Positions 30,392-40,493 of a stretch of DNA of 64,000 nucleotides are shown piece by piece. Origin of the DNA: Lachnospiraceae bacterium (lineage in GTDB: Bacteria; Bacillota; Clostridia; Lachnospirales; Lachnospiraceae); contig JAIEEY010000080.1 of the NCBI GenBank assembly GCA_029067205.1, positions 1-64,000 on the forward strand, given 5' to 3'. The position numbers and the translations under genes are program-made. The stretch's first letter is position 1. The number at the start of each line of letters is the position of its first letter. A model generated the notes under the pieces. The model saw nothing but the letters and a program-made list of their open reading frames with translations. It was not told the origin of the DNA and did not search any database.

Positions 30392-30931
30392 ATGAAATTT
30401 GTATGTAGTGTATGCGGTTATGTTTACGAGGGAGACAGTGCCCCCGCTGAATGTCCACAGTGCCACGCACCTGCTGACAAGTTCAAGGCTCAGGAAGGCG
30501 AGAGAAGCTGGGCTGCAGAGCATGTGGTAGGCGTTGCTAAGGGTGTCAGCGAAGATATCATGGCGGACTTAAGAGCAAACTTCAACGGCGAGTGTACAGA
30601 GGTTGGTATGTATCTTGCCATGGCAAGAGTTGCATTCAGAGAGGGCTATCCTGAAATCGGTATGTACTGGGAGAAGGCTGCTTGGGAAGAGGCTGAGCAT
30701 GCTGCTAAGTTCGCAGAGCTCTTAGGCGAAGTTGTGACAGATTCTACCAAGAAAAATCTTGAGATGCGCGTGGAAGCCGAGAACGGCGCTACTGCTGGTA
30801 AGTTCGACCTTGCAAAGCGTGCCAAGGCAGCTGACCTTGACGCAATCCATGACACCGTTCATGAGATGGCAAAAGATGAGGCTAGGCATGGTAAGGCATT
30901 CGAGGGACTTCTCAAGAGATACTTTGGCTAA
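30392..30931 (+). CDS. reverse rubrerythrin (N-terminal rubredoxin-like domain)
   Basis: [29 protein letters not shown] followed by a four-helix ferritin-like domain with E..EVGMY / EEAEHA / DEARHG. Confidence 0.94.
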   Translation: MKFVCSVCGYVYEGDSAPAECPQCHAPADKFKAQEGERSWAAEHVVGVAKGVSEDIMADLRANFNGECTEVGMYLAMARVAFREGYPEIGMYWEKAAWEEAEHAAKFAELLGEVVTDSTKKNLEMRVEAENGATAGKFDLAKRAKAADLDAIHDTVHEMAKDEARHGKAFEGLLKRYFG

Positions 30932-30944
30932 GGCAAACGCCTCG

Positions 30945-30980
30945 GCGTTTGAAGGACTTCTTAAGAGATATTTTAGCTAA
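30945..30980 (+). pseudogene. fossil C-terminal tail of a second rubrerythrin gene
   Basis: gcgtttgaaggacttcttaagagatattttagctaa encodes [11 protein letters not shown]; the intact gene's end encodes [11 protein letters not shown]. Confidence 0.75.
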
Positions 30981-31071
30981 AATTTTAGAGGGGGATTGGG
31001 CCTGAGAGCAAAATCCCCTGACCAAATATATGTTTTTAGATTATAATTAATAGAAAAGGAGACGAACAATT

Positions 31072-31245
31072 ATGCGTAAATATTTTTGTAACCCTTGTGG
31101 ATATACATATGATCCTGAGAAAGGTGATCCGGAACATGGCATTGCTCCCGGTACAGCATTTGAGGATCTTCCTGATGACTGGTGCTGCCCTCTGTGCGGC
31201 GTGACTAAGGATATGTTCCAGCCCTGCATTGACAACTACAACTAA
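31072..31245 (+). CDS. rubredoxin (57 aa, absent from supplied ORF track)
   Basis: [57 protein letters not shown]; CxxCG...CPLCG iron ligands; AAAAGGAG RBS. Confidence 0.95.
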   Translation: MRKYFCNPCGYTYDPEKGDPEHGIAPGTAFEDLPDDWCCPLCGVTKDMFQPCIDNYN

Positions 31246-31271
31246 AATCAGACAGCGGATTTAAGTTCAAA

Positions 31272-31350
31272 ATCGAGTAGGGAATGCCCTTCTCCTCTAC
31301 TCGCGCGCCGGGCGCAGTAAGCACATAATTTCCTTACTGCGCCCGTGCGC
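31272..31350. repeat. dispersed two-hairpin repeat, copy A
   Basis: Stem 1 gagtag...ctactc, stem 2 gggcgcagtaag (31310-31321) / cttactgcgccc (31333-31344). Shared with copies at 37.75-37.95 kb. Confidence 0.75.
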
Positions 31351-31352
31351 AT

Positions 31353-31384
31353 AAAAAATGCAAGCCATCTGGCTTGCATTTTTT
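31353..31384. terminator. bidirectional rho-independent terminator
   Basis: aaaaaatgcaagcc-atct-ggcttgcatttttt, 14-bp perfect stem between convergent genes. Confidence 0.9.
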
Positions 31385-31412
31385 ATTTTGAAATTTAAAA
31401 TATGAAATTTTA

Positions 31413-33047
31413 TCAACTGATCACTGCCCTGTGCCTCAACAGATAACTTCCATCTGTCCGTAAAACTGCTTCCACGCGCATGCTGCATGCATTCTTATGC
31501 TTTTCCACGAGATAGCGGTCGATGTATCCCTCCTGGCAGTCGCCCCGGTCATAAGCCTTATAGATATTGTCCCAGAGTTTCTTGTCTGTGATGATCAGGT
31601 CAAATGTTATGACTTCGTCATCCCTGTCGATCATCGCATCAAAACATTCATTAAAGTAATCATTGATGTCGTCAATATAATTCTGATCTCCTCCGCCGCG
31701 CACTGTCATCACTGTGATCGAATCGGTATTCGTCGCTGTGTCTGGTGTTGTAGTTGTGCTGTTCGACGGTGTTGTGGTTGTAGTCGTGGTGGTTGTGGTT
31801 GTAGTCGTGGTGGTTGTACTCGTCGACGGTGTCGTTGTGCTCGCTGGCGGCGTCACGGACGGATTGACTTCCAGACCGCTGTAGCGGTTGCCGTTGCACG
31901 CTGGAAGATAGATCGCCAAATCCCGTCTCACATGGTTTGATGCATAATCAGCATCCGAGCAGTTAAAATAGTCATACGTGTTCGGATTGGTATCATCCCA
32001 TGTGCTGTCCACATTGTAGTAGCCGTCACTGAGCTTTACAATATTCCACGCATGATTCTCTCCGGCATAGCCTGTCACATAATAACATGGAATATCAAGC
32101 TGCTGCAATACATACTGCAGTGCCCTCGCGTAACCGGCACACACAGTCCTTCCATACACAAGTGCACTATACGCACTCTGGTTCATCGGCGCATTTGCGT
32201 CATATTTCACTCCGCTGATGAGTGTATCATGTGCAATTCGTTCCTTATCATAATCTGTATATCTTCCGTAAGTCTCATCTGTGATCCGCTTTGCCGCTGC
32301 CTCAAACGCGGCTTTTGATGAATCAAGATTGTTTGCTGTCACATTGAACACCAGCGTAATGTCAGCAACGCTTCCCTTCGGCGTATACTGATACTTGTAT
32401 GCTGTATCAACCCAGAACAATTCCGGATGATCATTTACCACCGACGTAAATGCATTTTTCAGATCATTTGCCGTAATGTCCTCCACTGGCGCAAAATGTT
32501 TATTCTGCGCGTTGGCATTGGCATAAATCTGTCTGTAAACTGCTCTCTGTGTCTCATTTATAATTGAATAATACGGATAAATATCACTGTCAAACGTCAG
32601 GCTGCTGCCTGTCTCGCCCTTGCTGAGCTCCTTTGCGATCTCGTCCGCCTTAGTCTGCGAAATCTCCGTGCCGGTTGCTTTGACCGGTATATAACCACTC
32701 AGACCAGCAACCTTTCCGGGAACACTTAACTTGCTTTCTGCATTCCCATCTGTGTCTGCACCATCCACAGTCCTCGCATTGCCTGCTGGTGTCGTGTCAC
32801 TTGTCAGCATGTTCCCTTCCGGTGTTTGTATATTTTCCGCTGCTGGCAGCGTTCCAACTGTCACAGTCGTATTCACTGCAAGCATCTCATTGACATGATT
32901 GGCAGTCTGTGCTTCTCCTGCCTCCGCTTTTAAATCGGCACCCATTCTGACCGCCAGTTCCGGATTGTAGTGGCAGATCGCAATAAAAAGAAGTATAAGC
33001 GCCAACAAGCCACCAAATCCGTACAGCACCTTCTCTACTATACGCAT
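31413..33047 (-). CDS. transglutaminase-like domain protein with poly-Thr linker
   Basis: GRTVCAGYARALQYVLQQLDIPCYYVTGYAGENHAWNIVKLSDGYYNVDSTWDDT (Cys-His-Asp triad). N-terminal TM helix. Confidence 0.85.
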   Translation of the reverse strand: MRIVEKVLYGFGGLLALILLFIAICHYNPELAVRMGADLKAEAGEAQTANHVNEMLAVNTTVTVGTLPAAENIQTPEGNMLTSDTTPAGNARTVDGADTDGNAESKLSVPGKVAGLSGYIPVKATGTEISQTKADEIAKELSKGETGSSLTFDSDIYPYYSIINETQRAVYRQIYANANAQNKHFAPVEDITANDLKNAFTSVVNDHPELFWVDTAYKYQYTPKGSVADITLVFNVTANNLDSSKAAFEAAAKRITDETYGRYTDYDKERIAHDTLISGVKYDANAPMNQSAYSALVYGRTVCAGYARALQYVLQQLDIPCYYVTGYAGENHAWNIVKLSDGYYNVDSTWDDTNPNTYDYFNCSDADYASNHVRRDLAIYLPACNGNRYSGLEVNPSVTPPASTTTPSTSTTTTTTTTTTTTTTTTPSNSTTTTPDTATNTDSITVMTVRGGGDQNYIDDINDYFNECFDAMIDRDDEVITFDLIITDKKLWDNIYKAYDRGDCQEGYIDRYLVEKHKNACSMRVEAVLRTDGSYLLRHRAVIS

Positions 33048-33242
33048 ATCAGTTTCCTCCTTGATTGATTCTTATACTCCCCCATGAGCCTCATCCTCCT
33101 ATGGAACTGCTAATAGATAACCTACCATCTTGGTATCGCTTTACAGTTCTTAACATCCCTGTTAATCATATATTTACTTTATTATAAAACGTTACTATAT
33201 ATTTGTCAAATTGTATTCTTCACCCAAAATGCGGAAACCACT

Positions 33243-35762
33243 TTATTTTTTTCTCAGGTATGTCATAAACATGTTTCCGTTCTGCCGGAACATATTTGTG
33301 GCATCATTCATTCCCACTTTGTAGACAGAACCTGTCTCTGGATTCATCACCACAACATTCAACTCATTAAATCCGATCACAAGCATTGCGCTGTCATCTT
33401 CAAGGGAAACGAGAACAGGAATGTCCTGGTTGACATAGTACAATATTGCGTCTAAACTCACACCCCTCAAGTCAAGTACCATCGCAGCATTGATATTTTC
33501 CTCCAAAATCTGCCTCACCGTCTTCCCCCTGTCGAGCATTGGCTGTACATTCTTGATACTCCCGCAAAATTCCAAAATTGTCTCCAGACATACCGCCAAA
33601 TCCGAGCTGCCTTCGCTCCGCTGACTGCCCGTGATTGCCATAATCTGATTCCGTGTACTCCTGGTCGTCCGCTTCCATATATAATCGCCATTCTGATTGA
33701 CCACGGTTCCGCTGATGCTATAGGCAAGATTGATCGCCTCCGCCTCATGTGTAAAAGTACCATCAATCCCATAGCGTCCATATACGTAGTATCTGCTCAC
33801 AGGATTCTCAACATCTACGACAAGCTCCCTGGATCCCTCAAACAGTACTTGAAGTGGCTTTGTGTTTTTGGGCTTTTTGGTTTCCATCGCATTTTTGAGG
33901 ACAAGCTGGACAATCTTTTCATAGGTTTGTGTCACGACCAGTTCAGAGGAATTGTAGCCGCTCTGCTCCACCAGATTATTGACAATCTGGTCATCTGTGG
34001 TAGCGGCGTAGCTGCCATCCTCCTGCTTGACCACGCGTGTCAATGTGATCAGGTTTTCCTCGACCGACGCATCTGTGACATAGATATTCTCCCGGTCGTA
34101 AGTCTTTAAAATTTTTCCGTTTTCATCCTGAATGTAGACCATATTCATCGGAAAAGTCACAGAACCGGAAAAATCCATCTGAATATCCTCATACCGCGCC
34201 ACTCCGTAAATCAGATCCTCCTCGATAAACCCAAGCGGCAGGATCCTGCCATCACCCGATGTCTCAATTTCCTGCGTTTCCCCAGTGTTGAGATCCATCA
34301 GGATCAATTTCGTACAATCATATGCATCCGCGGAATTCTGCCACACGAGCATCTTGTTCGTGTCCGATACCTGAAAGCTTCCCTGCTGCAGATTCTGGGC
34401 AATTTCTTCACACGTCCGATCCATCAGATTGATTGCAAGAATCGAACCGTCCAGATAAATATAAAAAACGCCATTCCTGTTAATATAAGACAGCTGCTCC
34501 ATATCTGTTTTCAACGTCGCATATGCCTTATTGTATGATATGAATATGAGTTCTTCAACCGTATTGAGCATTCCGTTGTACTCACATACCTGCACACCTA
34601 TGCTCCCCTCATGCATGCCGCGGTTCATGTATCCATAAACCATAAAACGGACATTCTCCGTCTCATCCACATTCAGGATCTTGATGTCGTGATTGTCATA
34701 ATTGCTTCTGGCATCGTCTTCGTCATAAAAGCTGAAAAGATACGCCATCTTTTTGTCAGCCGCATGATAACAGAAAAGCTGGTTCTCGTTGACAAACGCC
34801 AGGTTGGAACCGCCATCGCTCTCCATCATCTGCACTGCACTGTCCCTGATGCCTAGCATGATCTTATTGCTGCCGTACACATCCGCTTCTGGGTCAAAAA
34901 TCTGGTTCATACTGCGCTCATAGTCAAGCAGATACGTTCTGTCTGGTGTATATCGTATCCGAAAAAATTCGACCACATTATACTCATCCCGCTTCTTTCC
35001 TTCAATCGTCTGCACTCTGTAACTCATGCGAATCGAGGCTGTCTGAGTCTCAATCTCACTGATGATGATCTGCGGTTCAGAGATCTGACTGACATTTAAG
35101 TCCGCCCATGTGACCTGATTCAAACTGCAGTGAATGTCTACGTGGCTGAGTATCGTATTGTCCCCCCGCGTATTTGACTCCATATACATCGCCAGGTCTT
35201 TTGCCTGTTCCTTGTCAAATGTCTTGTCGTGAAATTCCTTTACAAAGCTTAATTTCTCATTCGCATGATATTCCTCACCGTCTATAATACGCGTATAATA
35301 CCGCACGGTATCGTTTCCGACCTTGAGCATCAATATCCAATTGTACTCAACCCCTGGTTCGATCAAATCCTTTATCGTGACATTCGCCTGTATGCTGTCA
35401 CCCTTATCACTGTAATCGCTGACCTTCGTTCTCTCAACCAAACGTGTACCATCAATGCTTCTTACCTCAAAGGAGATTTCATTGATCTCATTCCCATACT
35501 TGTCCACTACAAAACTAAGTGTTCGCCCCTCCCCGAGCGGCGTGATCGTATCCCGGAAAAAACTCCCGTCCATCTCCTGTTTCAGCCCATGCAGATAATT
35601 GTATGCAATCCCGCGCGTCGTGATATGCACCAGCGGGAGGGACGCCTGCGCCATACTGGTCGTCAATTCCTCATTTCCTTTATTATAAATACCGCTGCTC
35701 ACAAAGAGAGTGATGATAAAAACCACAATGCAGGCAGCCAGTTTGCCGATAACTTTCTTCAT
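33243..35762 (-). CDS. large secreted/membrane-anchored protein with C39-like C-terminus
   Basis: N-terminal TM (MKKVIGKLAACIVVFIITLFVSSGIY), beta-rich centre, C-terminal DIPVLVSLEDDSAMLVIGFNELNVVVMNPETGSVYKVGMNDATNMF. ATG 35762 chosen. Confidence 0.6.
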   Translation of the reverse strand: MKKVIGKLAACIVVFIITLFVSSGIYNKGNEELTTSMAQASLPLVHITTRGIAYNYLHGLKQEMDGSFFRDTITPLGEGRTLSFVVDKYGNEINEISFEVRSIDGTRLVERTKVSDYSDKGDSIQANVTIKDLIEPGVEYNWILMLKVGNDTVRYYTRIIDGEEYHANEKLSFVKEFHDKTFDKEQAKDLAMYMESNTRGDNTILSHVDIHCSLNQVTWADLNVSQISEPQIIISEIETQTASIRMSYRVQTIEGKKRDEYNVVEFFRIRYTPDRTYLLDYERSMNQIFDPEADVYGSNKIMLGIRDSAVQMMESDGGSNLAFVNENQLFCYHAADKKMAYLFSFYDEDDARSNYDNHDIKILNVDETENVRFMVYGYMNRGMHEGSIGVQVCEYNGMLNTVEELIFISYNKAYATLKTDMEQLSYINRNGVFYIYLDGSILAINLMDRTCEEIAQNLQQGSFQVSDTNKMLVWQNSADAYDCTKLILMDLNTGETQEIETSGDGRILPLGFIEEDLIYGVARYEDIQMDFSGSVTFPMNMVYIQDENGKILKTYDRENIYVTDASVEENLITLTRVVKQEDGSYAATTDDQIVNNLVEQSGYNSSELVVTQTYEKIVQLVLKNAMETKKPKNTKPLQVLFEGSRELVVDVENPVSRYYVYGRYGIDGTFTHEAEAINLAYSISGTVVNQNGDYIWKRTTRSTRNQIMAITGSQRSEGSSDLAVCLETILEFCGSIKNVQPMLDRGKTVRQILEENINAAMVLDLRGVSLDAILYYVNQDIPVLVSLEDDSAMLVIGFNELNVVVMNPETGSVYKVGMNDATNMFRQNGNMFMTYLRKK

Positions 35763-35779
35763 AACAACAACTCCATCTA

Positions 35780-36961
35780 TCAATTCTCTCTCAGCAATTT
35801 CTGAAGTGTTGGGTTGACGTGCAGAAATTCCTCCATCTGAATCAACTCCTCATGCTGTTTCGCTCCCGCATGGTATTTCATGTGATTTTTCTTCACCGCC
35901 CGTATCAGTATGTTCTTGGGCGTGTGCTCCATATCGATAAATTCCAGTATCTGTGTGTCATATCCACATTCCTCGAGCAGATCTGCCCTGAGAGCATCTG
36001 TCATCAGTGCCGCCATTCGCTCCCTGATCAGCCCATATTTTAACACGGGATTCAGCGCGTCACACAATATCTGCCTGTTCAGCTCATGCTGGCAGCATGG
36101 AACGGACAAAATCACACGCGCATTCCACTTCACCGCCTTTGCAAGCGCGTGATCCGTCGCTGTGTCGCAGGCGTGCAATGTCACAACCATATCGACGTTC
36201 TCCGTATCATTTTCATACGATCCAATATCCCCTACCTGGAATTTTAACCCATCATACCCAAATTTATCCGCAAGTGCCTGACAATTCTCGATCACATCTT
36301 TTTTGAGATCCAGTCCAATGACACAAATGTCATATTGGTTCATGACTCTCAGATAATAATATAGTGCAAATGTCAGATAGGATTTCCCACAGCCAAAGTC
36401 GATGATCTGTAACGGGCGCCCCTCCCTTGGAAGCGCTGGCAGAATATCACGCACAAATTCCAGATACCTGTTGATCTGCCGGAATTTGTCATACTTTGCC
36501 TTGACGACTTTGCCTTCCGCCGTCTGTACGCCAAGCTCCACGAGAAACGGCACCGGCTTGTCCTGTGGCAGAATATACTGCTTTTGCCGGTTGTGTGATA
36601 AGTCAATCTCCTGCTCCTGTGGCGCTTTGGATTTCTCCCTGATCGTCGTCTTTCCCTTTTTGCTCACAAGGATAACCACTTTGTGACGCGCTGTCTCCAG
36701 TTCCAGCTGGCGGAAATCTGCGGTCATCGCACTGACCAGAAAATCCACGAGCGCATCAGGGCAAAGATTTTGATGGTATGCCCTGGTTCCCACAAACTGC
36801 TCCGCCTGGTATAAAAGCTCCTCCTTTTTGAGCACAGGCCGTATGCGAAGCTTCTGTATTTTTTCCCGGTCGCGGGGATTGCTCGCCGTTGCGTTTAAGA
36901 TCGTTTCTTTATTCTCTATATAATTTGTTAATAACTGCCTTAATTCATCCATAAAATTCAT
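35780..36961 (-). CDS. SAM-dependent methyltransferase
   Basis: LQIIDFGCGKSYLTFALYYYL motif I, VVTLHACDTATDHALA, ILSVPCCQHELN. Confidence 0.85.
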   Translation of the reverse strand: MNFMDELRQLLTNYIENKETILNATASNPRDREKIQKLRIRPVLKKEELLYQAEQFVGTRAYHQNLCPDALVDFLVSAMTADFRQLELETARHKVVILVSKKGKTTIREKSKAPQEQEIDLSHNRQKQYILPQDKPVPFLVELGVQTAEGKVVKAKYDKFRQINRYLEFVRDILPALPREGRPLQIIDFGCGKSYLTFALYYYLRVMNQYDICVIGLDLKKDVIENCQALADKFGYDGLKFQVGDIGSYENDTENVDMVVTLHACDTATDHALAKAVKWNARVILSVPCCQHELNRQILCDALNPVLKYGLIRERMAALMTDALRADLLEECGYDTQILEFIDMEHTPKNILIRAVKKNHMKYHAGAKQHEELIQMEEFLHVNPTLQKLLREN

Positions 36962-37034
36962 TGTAACATGAAATATAAGGTATTAAAAGTCTTTAAAATA
37001 TTAAAATTAAATATTAACTTCGTATAAGCCTTTG

Positions 37035-37703
37035 TCACATTGGCTCCCCAATGCCCTCTAAAATCGTTTTCAACCTGTCATAAGACGCTTCACTTGCAGC
37101 ACCATATAACATCTCAAAGTCATCATCTCCACATTCCATAACAGAAACCATATTATCACGTTCACTTTGATAAAGCGTAACTTTCATGCCGCCAATCCAG
37201 CTGGTTAATTCATATGGAAATTTCGTGAGCCTGTTCTTAATGAACTCTACTTCTTCTTTTGTCAGCCAGTAGAACTCCTCCGAACTGTATTCAAAGCCAG
37301 AAACCGCCTCATATGCAAGTGCTGCCATCAAAAACGCGCTCGTTGACGGTGCGCAGAGAATCCAATTTTCATTATCTTCCGTGCAATAAACCGGCGGATC
37401 CGGCAGACTCAGATCTTCTCTGCGGATTCCGGCATGACAGACACTCTGGTTCTCGTCCAGTAAAATCAAATATTGTGTCTGCTGCAGACATTCCCCCATG
37501 CCATAATCCTCCGGCAGTATCCAGAAATCCTGATTTACATCATGAAATGCCTCTGTCCGCCCTGCAGCCCTGTAATACTCTTCCAATATTTTCGGCAATG
37601 TACCAAATCTGTGATAGAGCAGTTCGATATCCGCATCCGTATATCCCTGCAGAACATCCACATGATAAAGCGGTTTGATCCGTTCCAAAAACTCTGTCAT
37701 CAT
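37035..37703 (-). CDS. SMI1/KNR4 (SUKH)-like protein
   Basis: GTLPKILEEYYRAAGRTEAFHDVNQDFWILPEDYG pattern resembles SUKH folds; moderate certainty. Confidence 0.5.
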   Translation of the reverse strand: MMTEFLERIKPLYHVDVLQGYTDADIELLYHRFGTLPKILEEYYRAAGRTEAFHDVNQDFWILPEDYGMGECLQQTQYLILLDENQSVCHAGIRREDLSLPDPPVYCTEDNENWILCAPSTSAFLMAALAYEAVSGFEYSSEEFYWLTKEEVEFIKNRLTKFPYELTSWIGGMKVTLYQSERDNMVSVMECGDDDFEMLYGAASEASYDRLKTILEGIGEPM

Positions 37704-37754
37704 ATTCTTATCTCTCCTTGTTTTTTATCCATCAAGTAGTGGTATGCATTTCTC

Positions 37755-37846
37755 TGGGTGCCCGTGTGTAATCGAGCAGGGGACGCTCTTCTCCCCCTGT
37801 TCGCGCGCTGGGCACCTGTCAGTTTTGCTGACATATTTCCTCGGGG
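37755..37846. repeat. dispersed two-hairpin repeat, copy B
   Basis: tgggtgcccgtgtgtaatcgagcaggggacgctcttctccccctgttcgcgcgctgggcacc...ggtgccc. Confidence 0.75.
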
Positions 37847-37947
37847 TGCCCCTGTGTAATTGAGCAGGAGACGCTCTTCTCCCCTGCTCGCCGCGCGGGG
37901 CGCAGTTATGCGTAAGCACATAATTTCCTTACCGCGCCCCTGTGCAT
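37846..37947. repeat. dispersed two-hairpin repeat, copy C
   Basis: cccctgtgtaattgagcaggagacgctcttctcccctgctcgccgcgcggggcgcag...taagcacataatttccttaccgcgcccctgtgcataaaaa, shares long blocks with copies A and B. Confidence 0.75.
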
Positions 37948-37948
37948 A

Positions 37949-37991
37949 AAAAACAGCCCCACCAAACCCTGTCGGTTCCTGTGGGACTGTC
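37949..37991 (-). terminator. rho-independent terminator of pgi
   Basis: Minus strand agacagtcccac...gtggggctgtttttt: 10-bp stem with one mismatch plus T-tract. Confidence 0.75.
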
Positions 37992-38001
37992 TAATCAAAC
38001 T

Positions 38002-39348
38002 CTATAATCTCTTCAACAGTTCCTCTCTTGCCGCCTCATATCCAGGCTTTCCAAGCAGTGCGAACATGTTCTTCTTGTAGCTCTCCACGCCAGGCTGGTT
38101 AAACGGATTAACGCCGAGTAAATATCCGCTCAGACCACACGCAAACTCAAAGAAATAGAACAACTCGCCAAGATAGAACTCGCTGACCTCCGGCATATTG
38201 ACCATAAGGTTTGGAACCTGTCCGTCTGTATGTGCCAGCACGGTACCGTTCATTGCACTCTTATTGACAAAATCAACAGTCTTACCAGCAAGATAGTTCA
38301 ATCCGTCAAGGTCTACTGGCTCTGTGCCGATGGTGATCTCTTCCTTTGCTTTCTCGATATTGAGAACCGTCTCAAACATCACCCTTGCACCGTCCTGGAT
38401 AAACTGTCCCATGGAATGAAGGTCTGTCGTCAGGTCAACGCTTGCAGGGAACAATCCCTTCTGATCTTTGCCCTCTGACTCGCCAAAAAGCTGTTTCCAC
38501 CACTCTGATACATAGTGTGCACTCGGCTCATAGTTGCAGAGAATCTCAACGGCTTTTCCCTTTCTCAGCAAGATATTTCTGACTGCCGCATACTTCATGG
38601 CGTCATTTTCCTCGAACGGAAGCTCCAGTGCGCTCTTTCTTCCGCTTGCAGCGCCTTCCATCAGCTTGTCGATATCCGCACCGCTCACTGCGATCGGAAG
38701 CAGACCTACTGCTGTCAATACAGAGAAACGTCCTCCCACATCATCGGGAACAACAAAGGTCTCATAGCCTTCCTCTGTGGCAAGATTCTTCAAAGACCCC
38801 TTTGCTTTGTCCGTCGTCGCGTAGATTCGCCTGGCAGCGCCCTCCTTGCCGTATTTCTTCTCCATCATTTCCTTAAATACACGGAATGCAATTGCCGGCT
38901 CTGTCGTCGTGCCTGACTTGCTGATCATGTTGATGGAGAAATCCCTGTCACCAATCACATCTATCAGATGTTTTATATACGTAGAACTGATTGAATTTCC
39001 AACAAAATAAATCTCAGGTGTCTTTCTGATGCTCTTGTCCACCATGTTGTAAAAACCATGACGCAGGAACTCAATCGCTGCCCTTGCACCCAGATAAGAA
39101 CCGCCGATACCAATTACCAGCAATACCTCACTGTCGCCCTGAATCTTCTTTGCCGCCTCTTTGATCCGCGCAAATTCTTCCTTGTCATAGTCTACCGGCA
39201 GATCAATCCACCCCAGAAAGTCATTGCCTGCACCGGTCTTGTTTACAAGTACCTCCTTCGCGTCAAGCGTGAGTTTCTTCATGTACTCAACCTCATGATC
39301 ATTGATAAACTGTGCTGCCTTTGAATAATCAAACGTTACCTTGCTCAT
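38002..39348 (-). CDS. pgi: glucose-6-phosphate isomerase
   Basis: [78 protein letters not shown]. Confidence 0.97.
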   Translation of the reverse strand: MSKVTFDYSKAAQFINDHEVEYMKKLTLDAKEVLVNKTGAGNDFLGWIDLPVDYDKEEFARIKEAAKKIQGDSEVLLVIGIGGSYLGARAAIEFLRHGFYNMVDKSIRKTPEIYFVGNSISSTYIKHLIDVIGDRDFSINMISKSGTTTEPAIAFRVFKEMMEKKYGKEGAARRIYATTDKAKGSLKNLATEEGYETFVVPDDVGGRFSVLTAVGLLPIAVSGADIDKLMEGAASGRKSALELPFEENDAMKYAAVRNILLRKGKAVEILCNYEPSAHYVSEWWKQLFGESEGKDQKGLFPASVDLTTDLHSMGQFIQDGARVMFETVLNIEKAKEEITIGTEPVDLDGLNYLAGKTVDFVNKSAMNGTVLAHTDGQVPNLMVNMPEVSEFYLGELFYFFEFACGLSGYLLGVNPFNQPGVESYKKNMFALLGKPGYEAAREELLKRL

Positions 39349-39577
39349 TTGCATTCTCCTTTACAATCATTGTCACTATGTCTTTATCCCGCCATTTCTA
39401 AGATAATTATTCCCACTCCACACAGGCTGTACGGAACAATCATCCGTGAACACAAAATCAGCCAGCTTCGACTGCTGTTTGAATCATAAACTGATTTCGT
39501 GCCTGAAATGCCCTATGAGTCCTATTCTAACAAAATTTCCCAAATAAATCAATTGCAACGCAAAAGTTATCTGAAAA

Positions 39578-40315
39578 TTATACCCGGTTCCCGATGATCG
39601 TGCGGAGAATCTCTTCCAGCTCATGTGCCTCTTCCTGCGAAAAGATTGGAGCCTTCTTTTCCACACTTTCTTCAACATCAAAGTCCAGCTTAGGCTCCTC
39701 CTGATGAGACTCCTCCTCCGCGGCCTTGATCTCCGACTTGCTGCGCTTCTCCGCCTTGGCATTTTTCTCCTGTGCAAGCTCCCACAAAAGCTTTTCCTTC
39801 TCCACTATGCCATGTTCGAGCCGCTGCGCCACCGTATTCTCCAGATAATCCGTAAGGTTTGTCTTTAACATTCTCCTGCGCCCCGGCATGTCCACGATGG
39901 ACATTGCGCTCAGATACAGATAAATGCCAAAAAGGCTGATAATGTAATACGGGAGCAGATCGACAAACCGATGTCCCTCAACAATACCGCTGAACACACC
40001 GAATCCCGCGACGAAAACGCCAGCCAGCATCAGCTGCCCCGATAAATGCTTCATAAAATTGATGCTCATACCCAACACACGGATACGGTTGATATACTTA
40101 TCCACAAATACAGAAATATTCGCCACACCGCCGTTGAGCTTGTAGCAGTTGATAAAACGTTCCTTACATTGCTTGAGCAGTTTGTTGTCCGTCCCTGAAA
40201 GCGTGTCCGCCTGCTGAATCATTCTTTGGTATATCACGCCGATTGCCACCTGATACAAGATACCAATCGCCATAAAGACAAGTGTCAGTAACATGGTTGT
40301 TGTTTCCTTTGTCAT
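39578..40315 (-). CDS. conserved membrane protein, hypothetical
   Basis: Three hydrophobic segments with charged C-terminal tail; ORF track plus start at MTKETTTMLL. Confidence 0.6.
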   Translation of the reverse strand: MTKETTTMLLTLVFMAIGILYQVAIGVIYQRMIQQADTLSGTDNKLLKQCKERFINCYKLNGGVANISVFVDKYINRIRVLGMSINFMKHLSGQLMLAGVFVAGFGVFSGIVEGHRFVDLLPYYIISLFGIYLYLSAMSIVDMPGRRRMLKTNLTDYLENTVAQRLEHGIVEKEKLLWELAQEKNAKAEKRSKSEIKAAEEESHQEEPKLDFDVEESVEKKAPIFSQEEAHELEEILRTIIGNRV

Positions 40316-40493
40316 GATGCTATCTACCTCTTTTCGTTTCGTTAATTCATATAACGTTTCTTGTGTTTTAAGTATAATCATTTCCAGACTTTACCACAAG
40401 ACGTTTCAGGGCAGAATCGTTCGACAAATTCATACAAAATCTGTTCTATATTTCGTGAAATTGTCTTTGTTTTGCGGAAACTGACAGGTTTCA

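Noticed and set aside
37700-37921. Minus-strand ORFs 37700..37921 and 37725..37919
   Set aside because: They are translations of the tandem two-hairpin repeats (GEERLLLNYTGAPRG / NRGRRASPARLHTGTQR), not a conserved protein.
37755-37947. Tandem repeats considered as a CRISPR array
   Set aside because: Only two diverged ~90-100-bp units with internal hairpins and no spacers or cas genes.
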